DNA from: Hydrogenophaga sp.
Lineage (GTDB): Bacteria > Pseudomonadota > Gammaproteobacteria > Burkholderiales > Burkholderiaceae_C
Assembly (NCBI RefSeq): GCF_026125785.1
Contig: NZ_JAHCKL010000007.1
Coordinates: 1-64,000, forward strand
Direction: 5' to 3'
Length of the DNA stretch: 64,000 nucleotides
Part shown: positions 45,152 to 55,074 of the stretch, piece after piece
Position numbering within the stretch: the first letter of the stretch is position 1
Layout of the letters: each line of letters opens with the position of its first letter
Notes under the pieces: generated by a model
The model's database searches: none
What the model was told of the DNA's origin: nothing
The model's input: only the letters and a program-made list of their open reading frames with translations
Translations under genes and position numbers: made by a program

Positions 45152-46135
45152 ATGAAACAAATCCTCGCCCTGACCCTCACGGCCGCCCTCTCTGCAGGCG
45201 CCATGGCCCAGGATTTCCCCAGCAAGCCCATCTCGATCGTGGTCCCCTTCGCCGCTGGCGGCCCCACAGATCTGGTGGCGCGCCAACTGGCCGAAGCCAT
45301 GCGCAAGCCCCTGGGCGGCGCCAACATCGTGGTGGAAAACGCCGCCGGTGCTGGCGGCACCATCGGCGCCACCAAGGTGGCCCGCGCCAAGCCAGATGGC
45401 TACACCCTGCTGGTCTGGCACATCGGCATGGCCGCCACCACCAGCCTCTACCGCAAGCAGAGCTTCAAGCCGCTGGAGGACTTCGAATACCTGGGTGCCA
45501 TCAACGACGTGCCCATGACACTGCTGGGCAGCAACAAACTCAACGCCAACACCTACCGCGACTTCGAGGCCTACATCCGCGCCAACGGCGGCAAGCTCAA
45601 CCTGGCCCACGCCGGCCTGGGTTCCGCGTCCCACCTCTGCGGCCTGATGTGGCAGTCGGCCATGAAGCTCGACAAGTCCATGACCACCATTCCCTATGGC
45701 GGCACCGCGCCCGCCATGAACGACCTGATTGGCGGCCAGGTGGACGTGATGTGCGACCAGACCACCAACACCACCTCGCAGATCGAGGCCGGTCGCGTCA
45801 AGGCCTTCGCGGTCACCACGGCCAAGCCGCTGAGCAACCACAAGCTGCTGAAGGACTACCCGTCCCTGCAGGAGATGGGTCTGAAGGACTTCAGCCTGAC
45901 CATCTGGCACGGCCTCTACGCCCCCAAGGGCACGCCGGCAGACGTCACCAAGAAGCTCAACGACGCGCTCAAGGTCGCCCTCAAGGACCCCGAGTTCATC
46001 AAGAAGCAGGAAGCCCTGGGTGCCATCGTGGTCACCGACAACCGCCTGACCCCGGCTGGCCACAAAGCCTTCGTGGCCGACCAGATCTCCAAACTGAAGA
46101 CCGCCATCGAGGCCGCGGGCCAGTTCGCGGACTGA
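45152..46135 (+). CDS. Bug-type (TTT) periplasmic substrate-binding protein
   Basis: 327 aa. Signal peptide cleaved after AMA (ALTLTAALSAGAMAQDFP). The Bug signature (PISIVVPFAAGGPTDLVARQLAEAM, VVENAAGAGGTIGATKVARAKPDGYTLL) and IPYGGTAPAMNDLIGGQVDVMCD are clear. These receptors deliver carboxylates to tripartite tricarboxylate transporters, but no TctA/TctB membrane genes are nearby, which is common for the expanded Bug families of betaproteobacteria. TTGGAG lies ~8 nt upstream of the ATG. Ligand unknown. Confidence 0.9.
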   Translation: MKQILALTLTAALSAGAMAQDFPSKPISIVVPFAAGGPTDLVARQLAEAMRKPLGGANIVVENAAGAGGTIGATKVARAKPDGYTLLVWHIGMAATTSLYRKQSFKPLEDFEYLGAINDVPMTLLGSNKLNANTYRDFEAYIRANGGKLNLAHAGLGSASHLCGLMWQSAMKLDKSMTTIPYGGTAPAMNDLIGGQVDVMCDQTTNTTSQIEAGRVKAFAVTTAKPLSNHKLLKDYPSLQEMGLKDFSLTIWHGLYAPKGTPADVTKKLNDALKVALKDPEFIKKQEALGAIVVTDNRLTPAGHKAFVADQISKLKTAIEAAGQFAD

Positions 46136-46211
46136 TTGCTGCCCGCCTACCCCGCGGCCCGGTCCAACCGGCGCCGCGGCGTCACCGGATGGGGCACGAG
46201 CTCCGACCCGT

Positions 46212-46239
46212 CAGCCCGCTCGCGCGGGCTGTTTTGTTT
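46212..46239 (+). terminator. Rho-independent terminator between the two Bug genes
   Basis: CAGCCCGC, loop TCGC, GCGGGCTG followed by TTTTGTTT: a perfect 8-bp stem with a T-rich tail. It separates transcription of the first Bug gene from the second, although the second gene starts only 28 bp further on and would need its own promoter upstream or read-through. Confidence 0.85.
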
Positions 46240-46267
46240 CAGCAGAGAAGACACCAGGAGACCACAC

Positions 46268-47257
46268 ATGACCATCGACAGACGCACCCTGCTCGCCATC
46301 GCCGCCCTGGCTGCCGTGCCGGGCTGGAGCCACGCGCAGACCACCTGGCCCACCAAACCGGTGCGCATCGTCGTGCCCTTCGCGCCCGGTGGCACCACCG
46401 ACATCCTGGCCCGCGTGCTCGCACCCGAACTGAGCAAGGTGTTCGGGCAGAGCTTCGTGGTCGACAACCGGGCTGGCGCTGGCGGCAACATCGGCGCCGA
46501 GGCGGTGGCCAAGTCGGCAGGCGACGGCTACACCCTGCTCATGGGCACGGTGGGCACGCACGGCATCAACCAGTCGCTGTACGCCCGCCTGCCCTACGAT
46601 CCGCAGAGGGACTTCGCGCCCATCACGCTGGTGGCCGGCGTACCCAACGTGATGGTCATGAACACCCGGCGGGCCCAGGCGCTGGGCATACGCAACGTGG
46701 CCGACTTCGTGAAGTACGCCAAGGCCAACCCGGGCAAGCTCAACATGGCCTCCAGCGGCAACGGCACCTCCATCCACCTGGCGGGAGAGCTCTTCAAGTC
46801 GCGCACCGGCATCTTCATGACGCACATTCCCTACCGCGGCTCAGGCCCCGCGATGGCCGACATGCTGGCCGGCGCCATGGACGTGATGTTCGACAACCTG
46901 CCCTCGGCCATGCCCCATATCCAGTCCGGCGCGCTGACCGCCTTCGCCGTCACCAGTGCGGTGCGCTCCACCGCCCTGCCAGACGTGCCCACCGTGGCCG
47001 AAGCCGCCCAACTGCCCGGCTTCGAGGCCAGCTCCTGGTTCGGCCTGCTCGCCCCTGCCGGCACCCCCAACGACATCGTGACCCGCATCCAGCAGGAATC
47101 CGCCAAGGCCCTCGGACTGCCCAACGTCAAGGAGCGCCTGCTGGCCCAGGGCGCCATACCCAGCGGCAACACCCCGCAAGCGTTCGCCAAACTGATCGAA
47201 GACGAAACCCGGAAATGGGCAGCGGTCGTCAAGGCTTCCGGGGCGCGGGTGGATTAG
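46268..47257 (+). CDS. Bug-type (TTT) periplasmic substrate-binding protein
   Basis: 329 aa. The signal sequence contains a twin-arginine-like [21 protein letters not shown], cleaved near SHA. Mature Bug features are [51 protein letters not shown] and [24 protein letters not shown]. It is clearly diverged from the preceding Bug protein, so ligands probably differ. AGGAG lies ~9 nt upstream. It ends at the edge of the palindromic/tandem repeat region. Confidence 0.9.
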   Translation: MTIDRRTLLAIAALAAVPGWSHAQTTWPTKPVRIVVPFAPGGTTDILARVLAPELSKVFGQSFVVDNRAGAGGNIGAEAVAKSAGDGYTLLMGTVGTHGINQSLYARLPYDPQRDFAPITLVAGVPNVMVMNTRRAQALGIRNVADFVKYAKANPGKLNMASSGNGTSIHLAGELFKSRTGIFMTHIPYRGSGPAMADMLAGAMDVMFDNLPSAMPHIQSGALTAFAVTSAVRSTALPDVPTVAEAAQLPGFEASSWFGLLAPAGTPNDIVTRIQQESAKALGLPNVKERLLAQGAIPSGNTPQAFAKLIEDETRKWAAVVKASGARVD

Positions 47258-47261
47258 AGGA

Positions 47262-47324
47262 CACCCCCTGCGCCGCTGCGCGGCTTCCCCCTCTCTGGCG
47301 CGCCTGCGGCGCTTGGAGGGGGAC
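47262..47324. repeat. 63-bp inverted repeat, left arm (palindromic element copy 4)
   Basis: Starts CACCCCCTGCGCCGCTGCGC and ends GCTTGGAGGGGGAC, 4 bp after the Bug gene stop. It is a perfect 63/63 reverse complement of 47902-47964 and closely related to the element at 5773. The conserved tail GGCCCGGCGAAGCCGG follows (47334-47349). Confidence 0.95.
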
Positions 47325-47350
47325 CGCACCTACGGCCCGGCGAAGCCGGT

Positions 47351-47882
47351 TCCGTGGTGCGTTGGGGTCGTGCACCTGCACCCTCGCAAGCGCTGGGTCG
47401 AGTGAGGCAACGCCTACCCAGTGACAGCGGGGGTCGGCTCCGTGGTGCGTTGAGGCGGCGCACCTGCACCCTCGCAAGCGATGGGTCGCGTGAGGCAACG
47501 CCTACCCAGTGACAGCGGGGGTCGGTTCCGTGGTGCGTTGAGGCGGCGCACCTGCATCCTCGCAGGCGATGGGTCGCGTGAGGCAACGCCTACCCAGGGA
47601 CAGCAAGGGTCCGGCTCCGTGGTGCGTTGAGGCGGCGCACCTGCATCCTCGCAAGCGATGGATTGCGTGAGGCAACGCCGACCCAGTGACAGCGGGGGTC
47701 CGGTTCCGTGGTGCGTTGAGGCGGCGCATCTGCATCCTCGCAGGCGATGGATCGCGTGAGGCAACGCCGACCCAGTGACAGCAAGGGTCCGGTTCCGTGG
47801 TGCGTTGAGGCGGCGCACCTGCATCCTCGCAAGCGATGGGTCGCGTGAGGCAACGCCTACCCAGTGACAGCAAGGGTCCGGC
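47351..47882. repeat. Tandem array of six 88/89-bp units
   Basis: Units begin with TCCGTGGTGCGTTG at 47351, 47439, 47527, 47616, 47705 and 47794; a seventh, at 47883, has only the first 4 bases before diverging. Each unit contains GGCGGCGCACCTGCATCCTCGCA-type, GCGATGGGTCGCGTGAGGCAACGCC and ACCCAGTGACAGC blocks (the first two listed as conserved segments, with substitutions between units). Several frames are open because the units carry few stops, but the repeated pattern and lack of ribosome sites argue against coding. With its flanks it fills the 715-bp gap between the Bug gene and the DUF1840 gene. Confidence 0.95.
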
Positions 47883-47901
47883 TCCGCCGGCCCGAGCTGT
47901 C

Positions 47902-47964
47902 GTCCCCCTCCAAGCGCCGCAGGCGCGCCAGAGAGGGGGAAGCCGCGCAGCGGCGCAGGGGGTG
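47902..47964. repeat. 63-bp inverted repeat, right arm (palindromic element copy 5)
   Basis: Exact reverse complement of 47262-47324. It is preceded by CCGGCTCCGCCGGCC, the conserved element tail in inverted orientation, and ends 8 bp before the stop codon of the DUF1840 gene, for which it may act as terminator. Confidence 0.95.
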
Positions 47965-47972
47965 CCTCTCCC

Positions 47973-48299
47973 TCACACTCCCCAGACGACTTCCACCTTC
48001 GCCTTTTCGCAGCGCTCCAGCATTTCGATGAAAGGGGTCACGCGCATGCGCAGGCTCACGGGATCGAATTGCGGCGGAGGATCGCCCTGGGCCTGGGCTT
48101 CGTCCTTGGCGCGTTTGCGCTGGGCCTCTTCGTGCACCACGGCTTCGCGCAGGGCTTCGACCGCCGCGGGCATCTGCTCGGGCAGGATGATGCCTGGACC
48201 TGAGGGATCCTTGCCCAGGATCTCCAGCAGGCGTTTGGCATGGGGCTCCAGCATCACCAGCTCTCCAGTCTCGCGAGAACGGAATCGGTAGACGGACAT
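47973..48299 (-). CDS. DUF1840 family protein
   Basis: 108 aa soluble protein: MSVYRFRSRETGELVMLEPH, AKRLLEILGKDPSGPGIILP, FDPVSLRMRVTPFIEMLERC. The family is restricted mainly to betaproteobacteria and has no known function. AAGGAGA lies 6 nt before the ATG at 48299. It stands alone, divergent from the aromatic-degradation operon, with the repeat array downstream. Confidence 0.85.
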   Translation of the reverse strand: MSVYRFRSRETGELVMLEPHAKRLLEILGKDPSGPGIILPEQMPAAVEALREAVVHEEAQRKRAKDEAQAQGDPPPQFDPVSLRMRVTPFIEMLERCEKAKVEVVWGV

Positions 48300-48425
48300 G
48301 GTGATCTCCTTGTATTTGCTGAACAGCTCGCCACCATAGCACCGTCGAGGTGCGTGCCGCCCTGGGCCGGTGGCGGACCGCCCTGTCACCCTAGGGGTTT
48401 TCCCGGTTGGTTGCCATTATTTCAG

Positions 48426-48442
48426 GTCTAAACTAATTAGAC
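48426..48442. promoter_or_regulatory. Palindromic operator abutting the aromatic operon start
   Basis: GTCTAA-ACTAA-TTAGAC, a perfect 6-5-6 inverted repeat ending directly before the ATG at 48443. A weak promoter (TTGGTT at 48407, TAAACT at 48429) would place its -10 inside the palindrome and transcription start at about the ATG. The operon's MarR protein is the likely ligand; this is inference. Confidence 0.6.
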
Positions 48443-50839
48443 ATGAACACACCGCAATCGGCCCTCAAGCGCATCCTCTGCATCGGTGGCGGCCCCGCGG
48501 GGCTCTACTTTGCGTTGCTCATGAAAAAGCGCGACCCTGCGCTCACGGTCACGGTGGTGGAGCGAAACCGCCCCTTCGACACCTTTGGCTGGGGCGTGGT
48601 GTTTTCCGACCAGACCTTGGGCCATCTGCAGGCGGCCGACGCCGAGTCGGCCCGCCTCATTGGCGATGCCTTCAACCACTGGGACGACATTGACGTTTTC
48701 TTCCGCGGTGGCCGCGTGCGTTCGGGCGGACACGGCTTCTGCGGCATTGGCCGCAAGCGGCTGCTCAACATCCTGCAGGAACGCTGCCTCGACCTGGGCG
48801 TGGACCTGGTGTTCGAGACCGACGTGACCGATGACCAGGCATTGGCTGCGCGCTACCAGGCGGACCTGGTGATCGCCAGCGACGGTCTCAACAGCCGCAT
48901 CCGCACCCGCTATGCACAGACCTACCAGCCCGACATCGACACGCGCCAATGCCGCTTCGTCTGGCTGGGCACCCGGAAGACCTTCGACGCCTTCACCTTC
49001 GCCTTCGTGCAGACCGAACATGGCTGGTTCCAGGCACACGCCTACAAGTTCGATGGCGACACCTCCACCTTCATCGTGGAGACACCTGAGGCCGTGTGGC
49101 AGGCCCATGGCATCGACCAGATGAGCCAGGAAGACGGCGTGGCCTTCTGCGAGAAGCTGTTCGCCCCCTGGCTGGATGGCCATCGCCTGATCAGCAATGC
49201 GACACACCTGCGTGGTTCGGCCATCTGGATCCGCTTCCCGCGCGTGATCTGCCAGACCTGGGTGCACTGGCAGGACATCGCGGGCCGGCGCACGCCCATC
49301 GTGCTCATGGGCGACGCGGCGCACACGGCGCATTTTTCGATCGGCAGTGGCACCAAGCTGGCGCTGGAGGATGCGATCGACCTGGCCCACGAGTTCGGCG
49401 TCGAGCGTCCGGCGTTGAGCGAAGCGGGCACGCCCGACGCTCAGTACGCAGCGCTCAACCGCGTCCTCACCGCCTACGAGGCGCGGCGCAGCGTGGAGGT
49501 GCTCAAGATCCAGAACGCGGCGCGCAATTCCACCGAGTGGTTCGAGCATGTGGACCGCTACACCGGCATGGAGATCGAGCAGTTCGCCTACTCCCTGCTC
49601 ACCCGGAGCCAGCGCATCAGCCACGAGAACCTGCGCCTGCGCGATGCGCGCTGGCTGGAGGGTTACGAATCGTGGCTGGAAGCGCAAGCCCGTCCCGGCG
49701 CACCGCCACGCAAGCATCCCACGCCGCCCATGCTGCTGCCCTTGCAGGTACGCGGTCTCACGCTGAAGAACCGCATCGTGGTCTCGCCGATGGCGCAGTA
49801 CAGCGCGGTGGAGGGCGTGGTGGGCGACTACCACCTGGTGCATCTGGGGGCTCGCGCCCTCGGTGGTGCGGGGCTGGTGATGGTGGAGATGACCAGTCCC
49901 ACGCCCGAAGGCCGCATCACCCCTGGCTGCCCGGGACTCTGGAACGACGCACAGCAGGCCGGTCTGCAGCGCATCGTCGACTTCGTACACAGCGGAAGCA
50001 GCGCAAAGATCGGCCTGCAGGTCGGACACAGCGGTCCCAAGGGCTCCACACAGCGGGGCTGGGAGCAGATCGACGAGCCACTGTCCCATGACAACTGGCC
50101 GCTGCTCTCCGCCAGTGCCTTGCCATACGGAGAGCACAACCAGGTGCCACGCGCGATGACCCGCGCGGACATGGATGCGCTGACGGCGGCCTTCGTGGCC
50201 ACCACGCGCCGCGCCGCCGAAGCCGGATTCGACTGGCTGGAGCTGCATGCCGCGCACGGCTACCTGCTCTCAGCCTTCATCTGCCCGCTCACCAACCTGC
50301 GCACCGACGAATACGGCGGCTCGCTGGAGAACCGCTGCCGCTATCCGTTGGAGGTGTTTGCCGCCATGCGGGCCGCCTGGCCCGAGGACCGCCCCATGAG
50401 CGTGCGCATCTCGGCGCACGACTGGGCGCCAGGCGGCAACACGCCCGACGACGCGGTGGCCATCGCGCGCCTGTTCAAAACCGCTGGCTGCGACCTGATG
50501 GACGTGTCCTCAGGCCAGACCACGCGGCAGGCCAGACCGGTCTACGGCCGCATGTACCAGACCCCGTTCGCCGACCGCGTGCGCAACGAGGCCGGCATCC
50601 TCACCATGGCGGTGGGTGCCATCACCGAGGCCGACCACGCCAACAGCATCATCGCCGCCGGCCGGGCAGATCTCTGCGCCGTGGCCCGGCCGCACCTGGC
50701 CGACCCGGCCTGGACCCTGCACGAGGCCGCGAAACTCCAGTCCCGCGCGGTCGAATGGCCTCGCCCTTACGAAAGCGGGCGCGACCAGCTCTACCGGGAG
50801 ATCGCCCGCCAACAAGCCCTTGCGGCCCACACGCCATGA
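48443..50839 (+). CDS. Bifunctional aryl-CoA flavin monooxygenase/reductase (2-aminobenzoyl-CoA or salicylyl-CoA type)
   Basis: 798 aa fusion. Residues ~10-400 are a class A flavin monooxygenase ([22 protein letters not shown] motif, [33 protein letters not shown]). Residues ~428-780 are an Old Yellow Enzyme domain ([59 protein letters not shown]). This architecture is known for 2-aminobenzoyl-CoA monooxygenase/reductase, which hydroxylates and then reduces the ring of the CoA thioester, and for salicylyl-CoA 5-hydroxylase. The neighbouring RidA, crotonase and acyl-CoA dehydrogenase favour the 2-aminobenzoate route. There is no Shine-Dalgarno; the mRNA may be leaderless. Confidence 0.85.
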   Translation: MNTPQSALKRILCIGGGPAGLYFALLMKKRDPALTVTVVERNRPFDTFGWGVVFSDQTLGHLQAADAESARLIGDAFNHWDDIDVFFRGGRVRSGGHGFCGIGRKRLLNILQERCLDLGVDLVFETDVTDDQALAARYQADLVIASDGLNSRIRTRYAQTYQPDIDTRQCRFVWLGTRKTFDAFTFAFVQTEHGWFQAHAYKFDGDTSTFIVETPEAVWQAHGIDQMSQEDGVAFCEKLFAPWLDGHRLISNATHLRGSAIWIRFPRVICQTWVHWQDIAGRRTPIVLMGDAAHTAHFSIGSGTKLALEDAIDLAHEFGVERPALSEAGTPDAQYAALNRVLTAYEARRSVEVLKIQNAARNSTEWFEHVDRYTGMEIEQFAYSLLTRSQRISHENLRLRDARWLEGYESWLEAQARPGAPPRKHPTPPMLLPLQVRGLTLKNRIVVSPMAQYSAVEGVVGDYHLVHLGARALGGAGLVMVEMTSPTPEGRITPGCPGLWNDAQQAGLQRIVDFVHSGSSAKIGLQVGHSGPKGSTQRGWEQIDEPLSHDNWPLLSASALPYGEHNQVPRAMTRADMDALTAAFVATTRRAAEAGFDWLELHAAHGYLLSAFICPLTNLRTDEYGGSLENRCRYPLEVFAAMRAAWPEDRPMSVRISAHDWAPGGNTPDDAVAIARLFKTAGCDLMDVSSGQTTRQARPVYGRMYQTPFADRVRNEAGILTMAVGAITEADHANSIIAAGRADLCAVARPHLADPAWTLHEAAKLQSRAVEWPRPYESGRDQLYREIARQQALAAHTP

Positions 50840-51336
50840 ATCCCTCGATGCTCGACCTCGAAGCGCGCGCCCACAGCGAGCACGCGCACGAACTGCGGCT
50901 CTGGCTGCGGCTGCTGACCTGCTCGCAACTGATCGAGAAACGCGTGCGCACCGGCCTGCGCGAGCATTTCGACACGACGCTGCCCCGCTTTGACCTCATG
51001 GCCCAGCTCGAACGCCATCCCGAGGGTCTGAAGATGAAAGAGCTGTCGCATCGGCTCATGGTCACGGGCGGCAATGTCACCGGCATCACCGATCAGCTGG
51101 TCAACGAAGGCCTGGTGGAACGCCTGAACGTGGACGGAGACCGGCGTGTCTTTCGCGTGCGCCTGACCGAGCGTGGCCGGGTCAGCTTCGCCGACATGGC
51201 ACGCCAGCACGAGCAGTGGATCGTCGAGGCCTTCGAGGGCCTGAGTCCGCGCGATCTCGACAACCTGCACCGCCTGCTGGGCAAGGTGAAGCAGCACCAG
51301 ATCCAGCTCAACCAGAACGTCGACCCCGACGCATGA
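50836..51336 (+). CDS. MarR-family transcriptional regulator
   Basis: 166 aa winged-helix protein ([66 protein letters not shown] covers residues ~48-115 and is cited by position). Its start overlaps the monooxygenase stop as ATGA. MarR proteins in aromatic-CoA clusters usually repress their operon and are released by the aryl-CoA; the palindrome at 48426-48442 is a plausible binding site. Confidence 0.88.
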   Translation: MNPSMLDLEARAHSEHAHELRLWLRLLTCSQLIEKRVRTGLREHFDTTLPRFDLMAQLERHPEGLKMKELSHRLMVTGGNVTGITDQLVNEGLVERLNVDGDRRVFRVRLTERGRVSFADMARQHEQWIVEAFEGLSPRDLDNLHRLLGKVKQHQIQLNQNVDPDA

Positions 51337-51340
51337 AGCC

Positions 51341-52195
51341 ATGAAACACCCGATTCCCGATCACAACCCCATGCGCGGGCAGTACACCCCATTGGCGCAG
51401 AACCCGGTGCGCCATTTCGCGCTCCGCGTGGAGGAGGGCGTGGCCACCGTCACGCTCAACCGGCCCGAGCGCAAGAACCCGCTCACGTTCGACTCCTACG
51501 CCGAACTGCGCGACTGGTTCCTCGGCCTGCAACGGGCCACCGACATCCGCGCCGTGGTGCTGACCGGCGCAGGCGACAACTTCTGCTCTGGCGGTGACGT
51601 GCACGAAATCATCGGACCGCTCACCCGCATGAGCATGCCGGAACTGCTCGCGTTCACCCGCATGACCGGAGCCCTGGTCAGCGCCATGCGTGCATGTCCG
51701 CAACCCATCGTGGCCGCCATCGACGGGGTGTGTGCCGGCGCCGGCGCCATGATGGCCCTGGCCTCCGACCTGCGCCTGGGCACACCGGTCACCAGCACCG
51801 CTTTCCTGTTCACGCGCGTGGGCCTGGCCGGTGCCGACATGGGGGCCTGTGCGCTGCTGCCGCGCGTGATCGGCCAGGGGCGTGCCAGCGAGCTGCTGTT
51901 CACCGGCCGCGCCATGACGGCACAGGAAGGCCAGGCCTGGGGCTTCTTCAACGCGCTGCACGACAGCAGCGCACTCTTGGCGGCCGCGCACAAGCTGGCC
52001 GCCCAACTGGCCCAGGGCCCGACCTTCGCGCACGGCATGACCAAGACCATGCTGCACCAGGAATGGGCCATGACCCTGGACCAGGCCATCGAGGCCGAGG
52101 CCCAGGCACAGGCCATCTGCATGCAGACGCAGGATTTCCGGCGCGCCTACGAAGCGTTCGCGGCCAAGCAACGCCCCCAGTTTCAAGGCGACTGA
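51341..52195 (+). CDS. Crotonase-superfamily enzyme (enoyl-CoA hydratase/isomerase-like)
   Basis: 284 aa. Oxyanion-hole motifs are [14 protein letters not shown] and [20 protein letters not shown]. Both catalytic glutamates of classical enoyl-CoA hydratase are replaced (Met in GAGAMMAL; no Glu in [10 protein letters not shown]), whereas an Asp at the isomerase/hydrolase position ([12 protein letters not shown]) is kept. It is therefore probably not a simple hydratase; isomerase or ring-opening hydrolase activity on an alicyclic CoA ester would fit the pathway. It lies 4 bp after the MarR gene and 4 bp before the acyl-CoA dehydrogenase. Confidence 0.85.
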   Translation: MKHPIPDHNPMRGQYTPLAQNPVRHFALRVEEGVATVTLNRPERKNPLTFDSYAELRDWFLGLQRATDIRAVVLTGAGDNFCSGGDVHEIIGPLTRMSMPELLAFTRMTGALVSAMRACPQPIVAAIDGVCAGAGAMMALASDLRLGTPVTSTAFLFTRVGLAGADMGACALLPRVIGQGRASELLFTGRAMTAQEGQAWGFFNALHDSSALLAAAHKLAAQLAQGPTFAHGMTKTMLHQEWAMTLDQAIEAEAQAQAICMQTQDFRRAYEAFAAKQRPQFQGD

Positions 52196-52199
52196 GACC

Positions 52200-53396
52200 A
52201 TGGTTGCCTTTGACCGCCCTCATGGCATGCACCCGCCGCAGGCGCAATGGGAACTGCCGTTCTTCGACGACGCACACCGTGCCCTGGCACCTGCACTGGC
52301 GGACTGGACAGCCGCGCAGCAGGTGGACGAACGCGATGACCGCGCCGCATGCAAGGACTGGGTGGCGCGTCTCGGCGCGGGCGGCTGGCTGCGCTACTGC
52401 GTGCCGGCCGCACACGGCGGCGCACTCGCCCGTCTGGACTCGCGGGCCCTGGTGATCCTGCGCGAGACGCTGGCCTTTCATTCGCCCCTGGCCGACTTTG
52501 CCTTTGCCATGCAAGGTCTTGGCAGCGGCGCGATCACGCTGGCGGGCTCGCCCGCCCAGCAGGCCGCCTACCTGCCCGATGTGGCGGCCGGCCGCAAGAT
52601 CGCGGCCTTCGCACTCAGTGAACCCGACGCCGGATCGGACGTGGCCGCCATGACCACCTTCGCCAGCCGGGGCGCGCAGGGATGGCGGCTGAGCGGCAGC
52701 AAGACCTGGATCAGCAACGGCGATCTGGCGGATTTCTACGTCGTCTTCGCCAAGACAGACCCGCAAGCGGGCTCACGCGGCATCAGCGCCTTCATCGTCG
52801 ATGCCGGACGGCGCGGCCTGGACAGCAGCGAACACATCCATGTCATGGCGCCACATCCCCTGGCCACGTTGCGCCTGCAGGACTGCGCGCTGCAGGAGGA
52901 AGCCCTGCTGGGACCGCTGCACGGCGGCTTCAAGCTCGCGATGCAGACGCTGGACATCTTCCGGGCCTCGGTCGCGGCGGCCGCGCTTGGCATGGCGCGG
53001 CGCGCCTTTGCCGAGGCGGTGGCGCACGCACGCCACCGCCGCATGTTCGGCCAGTCGCTCGCCGACTTCCAGCTCACCCAGGCCCGTCTGGGCGAAATGA
53101 GCGCACTCATCGACGCCGCCGCCCTCCTCACCTACCGTGCGGCCTGGCAGCGCGACTGCAGCGGTACTGGCGGAGCCGGCACCGCGGCCTACACCGCAGC
53201 CGCCGCCAGTGCCAAGCTGACCGCCACCGAGAACGCCCAGCGCGTGATCGACATGGCGCTGCAGATGTTTGGCGGGCGGGGCGTGCAGGTGGGCAACAAG
53301 ATCGAAAGCCTGTACCGCGACATCCGTTCGCTGCGCATCTACGAGGGCGCCAGCGAGGTGCAACTGCTCATCCTGGGCAAACATGCGTTGAAATGA
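52200..53396 (+). CDS. Acyl-CoA dehydrogenase
   Basis: 398 aa with the complete ACAD fold: [20 protein letters not shown] (FAD/substrate loop), [20 protein letters not shown], and the C-terminal domain with [34 protein letters not shown] (residues ~355-390), where the Glu of IYEGAS is the expected catalytic base. It introduces an alpha-beta double bond with electrons passed to ETF. It probably acts on the reduced ring-derived CoA intermediate made by the monooxygenase/reductase. Confidence 0.9.
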   Translation: MVAFDRPHGMHPPQAQWELPFFDDAHRALAPALADWTAAQQVDERDDRAACKDWVARLGAGGWLRYCVPAAHGGALARLDSRALVILRETLAFHSPLADFAFAMQGLGSGAITLAGSPAQQAAYLPDVAAGRKIAAFALSEPDAGSDVAAMTTFASRGAQGWRLSGSKTWISNGDLADFYVVFAKTDPQAGSRGISAFIVDAGRRGLDSSEHIHVMAPHPLATLRLQDCALQEEALLGPLHGGFKLAMQTLDIFRASVAAAALGMARRAFAEAVAHARHRRMFGQSLADFQLTQARLGEMSALIDAAALLTYRAAWQRDCSGTGGAGTAAYTAAAASAKLTATENAQRVIDMALQMFGGRGVQVGNKIESLYRDIRSLRIYEGASEVQLLILGKHALK

Positions 53397-53406
53397 GGAG
53401 GCCGCG

Positions 53407-55074
53407 ATGACGTCCGCCCAAACCGACCGTTTCGTGCACGACCGCCTGCCACCTCCGGAGCAATGGCCCGAGTTGCGTTTCGACCGGCCGGAGTTGCAAT
53501 GGCCGGAACAGGTGAACCTGGTGGAGGCCTTGTTCGATCGCGCCGAACGGGCCGGCCACGGCGCGCGGCCGTTCCTGCGCAGCGAAGCCCGCACCCTGAG
53601 CTATGTCCAGGCACGCGAAGAAGTGAACCGCATCGCCAACGCGCTCACCGACGGGATGGGGCTGGTGCCGGGCAACCGCGTGCTGCTGCGCGGCGGCAAT
53701 TCGGTGGCCATGGCCCTGGCCTGGCTGGCCACGGTGCAGGCTGGCCTCGTCGCCGTGGCCACCATGCCGCTGCTGCGCGCACGCGAACTGGGCACCATCA
53801 TCGCCAAGGCCCGACCGTCCGCCGCGCTCTGCGACGCCCGTCTGCAGGACGAGCTGCGCACGGCACTGCAGGCTGATTCCGATCACGCCAGCACCCCGCT
53901 GCTCACCTTCAACGGCGATGCCACGCAAGCCGCACCGTCCCTCGAAGCCCTGGCCGCGCGCCACGGCGCTGCGGTGCAGCCGGGCCGCACCGTGTGCGCC
54001 ACGGCAGGCACCGATATCGCGCTGCTGGCCTTTACCTCGGGCACCACGGGCTCACCCAAAGCCGCCGTGCACACCCACCGCGACGTGCTGGCCGCCTGCG
54101 AGACCTGGCCGCGCCATGTGCTGCGCGCCCACCCCGATGACATCGTCATGGGTTCACCGCCCCTGGCGTTCACCTTCGGTCTGGGCGGTCTGCTGATCTT
54201 TCCCATGTGGGCGGGAGCGTCGGTCTACTTCCCTTCCATCGCGTACACCCCCGAAGCCATGGTGCACTTGATTGCCCGCGTGGGCGCCACGATCTGCTAC
54301 ACCGCCCCCACCTTCTACCGCCAGATGGCCGCCTTCGCGCAGCAGCATGGCGTCGGGCGCCTGCGCCTGAGCGTCAGCGCAGGCGAGGGCCTGCCCGATG
54401 CCACGCGCCAGCTCTGGAAACAGGCCACCGGTCTGGAGATGCTCGACGGCATTGGCGCCACGGAGATGTTCCACATCTTCATTTCTTCGCCGCCTGACGC
54501 GGTGCGCCGCGGCGCCATCGGCCGCGTGGTGCCGGGCTATGAGGCCCGCGTGGTGGACGATGAGGGCCGCACGCTGCCACCTGGGCAGGTCGGCCGACTC
54601 GCGGTGAAGGGCCCCACCGGCTGCAGGTACCTCGACGACGCGCGCCAGGCCCAGTACGTGCGCGATGGCTGGAATTACCCCGGCGACGCCTTCAGCCAGG
54701 ACGCGGATGGCTACTTCTTTTACCAGGCGCGCACCGACGACATGATCATCACCGCCGGGTACAACGTGGCGGGCCCGGAGGTCGAATCCGCGCTGATGCA
54801 GCACCCGGCCGTGGCCGAATGCGGCGTGGTGGGCCGGCCCGATGAAGACCGGGGCCAGATCGTGCTCGCCTACGTGGTGCTCAAGGCCGGCCAGGCGGCC
54901 GACGCGGCACAGGTCAAGGCGCTGCAGGAGCATGTGAAGCAGACCCTGGCCCCCTACAAGTACCCGCGCGAGGTGGTGTTCGTGCCCCAGTTGCCGCGGA
55001 CCGAAACCGGCAAGTTGCAGCGCTTCGCGCTGCGCCAGCTCGCCACCGCTTCAGAGAAACCGAACGCGACATGA
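53407..55074 (+). CDS. Aryl-CoA ligase (2-aminobenzoate/benzoate-CoA ligase family)
   Basis: 555 aa adenylate-forming ligase. P-loop-like LAFTSGTTGSPKAAVHTHRD (~205-224), IGATEMFHIFISS, YPGDAFSQDADGYFFYQARTDDMI and the catalytic Lys region PRTETGKLQRFALRQL. The N-terminus (LPPPEQWPELRFDRPELQWPEQVNLVEAL) is typical of the benzoate/2-aminobenzoate ligase clade. GAGGAGG lies 7 nt upstream of the ATG. It should form the CoA thioester used by the monooxygenase/reductase. Confidence 0.87.
   Translation: MTSAQTDRFVHDRLPPPEQWPELRFDRPELQWPEQVNLVEALFDRAERAGHGARPFLRSEARTLSYVQAREEVNRIANALTDGMGLVPGNRVLLRGGNSVAMALAWLATVQAGLVAVATMPLLRARELGTIIAKARPSAALCDARLQDELRTALQADSDHASTPLLTFNGDATQAAPSLEALAARHGAAVQPGRTVCATAGTDIALLAFTSGTTGSPKAAVHTHRDVLAACETWPRHVLRAHPDDIVMGSPPLAFTFGLGGLLIFPMWAGASVYFPSIAYTPEAMVHLIARVGATICYTAPTFYRQMAAFAQQHGVGRLRLSVSAGEGLPDATRQLWKQATGLEMLDGIGATEMFHIFISSPPDAVRRGAIGRVVPGYEARVVDDEGRTLPPGQVGRLAVKGPTGCRYLDDARQAQYVRDGWNYPGDAFSQDADGYFFYQARTDDMIITAGYNVAGPEVESALMQHPAVAECGVVGRPDEDRGQIVLAYVVLKAGQAADAAQVKALQEHVKQTLAPYKYPREVVFVPQLPRTETGKLQRFALRQLATASEKPNAT

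Noticed and set aside
47254..47873. Open frames on the minus strand through the repeat array encoding Cys/His-containing repeats (RLRGCRCAASTHHG-type)
   Set aside because: They arise from the tandem DNA units, occur in several frames, shift with the 88/89-bp unit length, and lack ribosome sites.
47351..47882. Possible CRISPR array
   Set aside because: The 88/89-bp units are contiguous and similar along their whole length, with no alternating unique spacers and no cas genes nearby.
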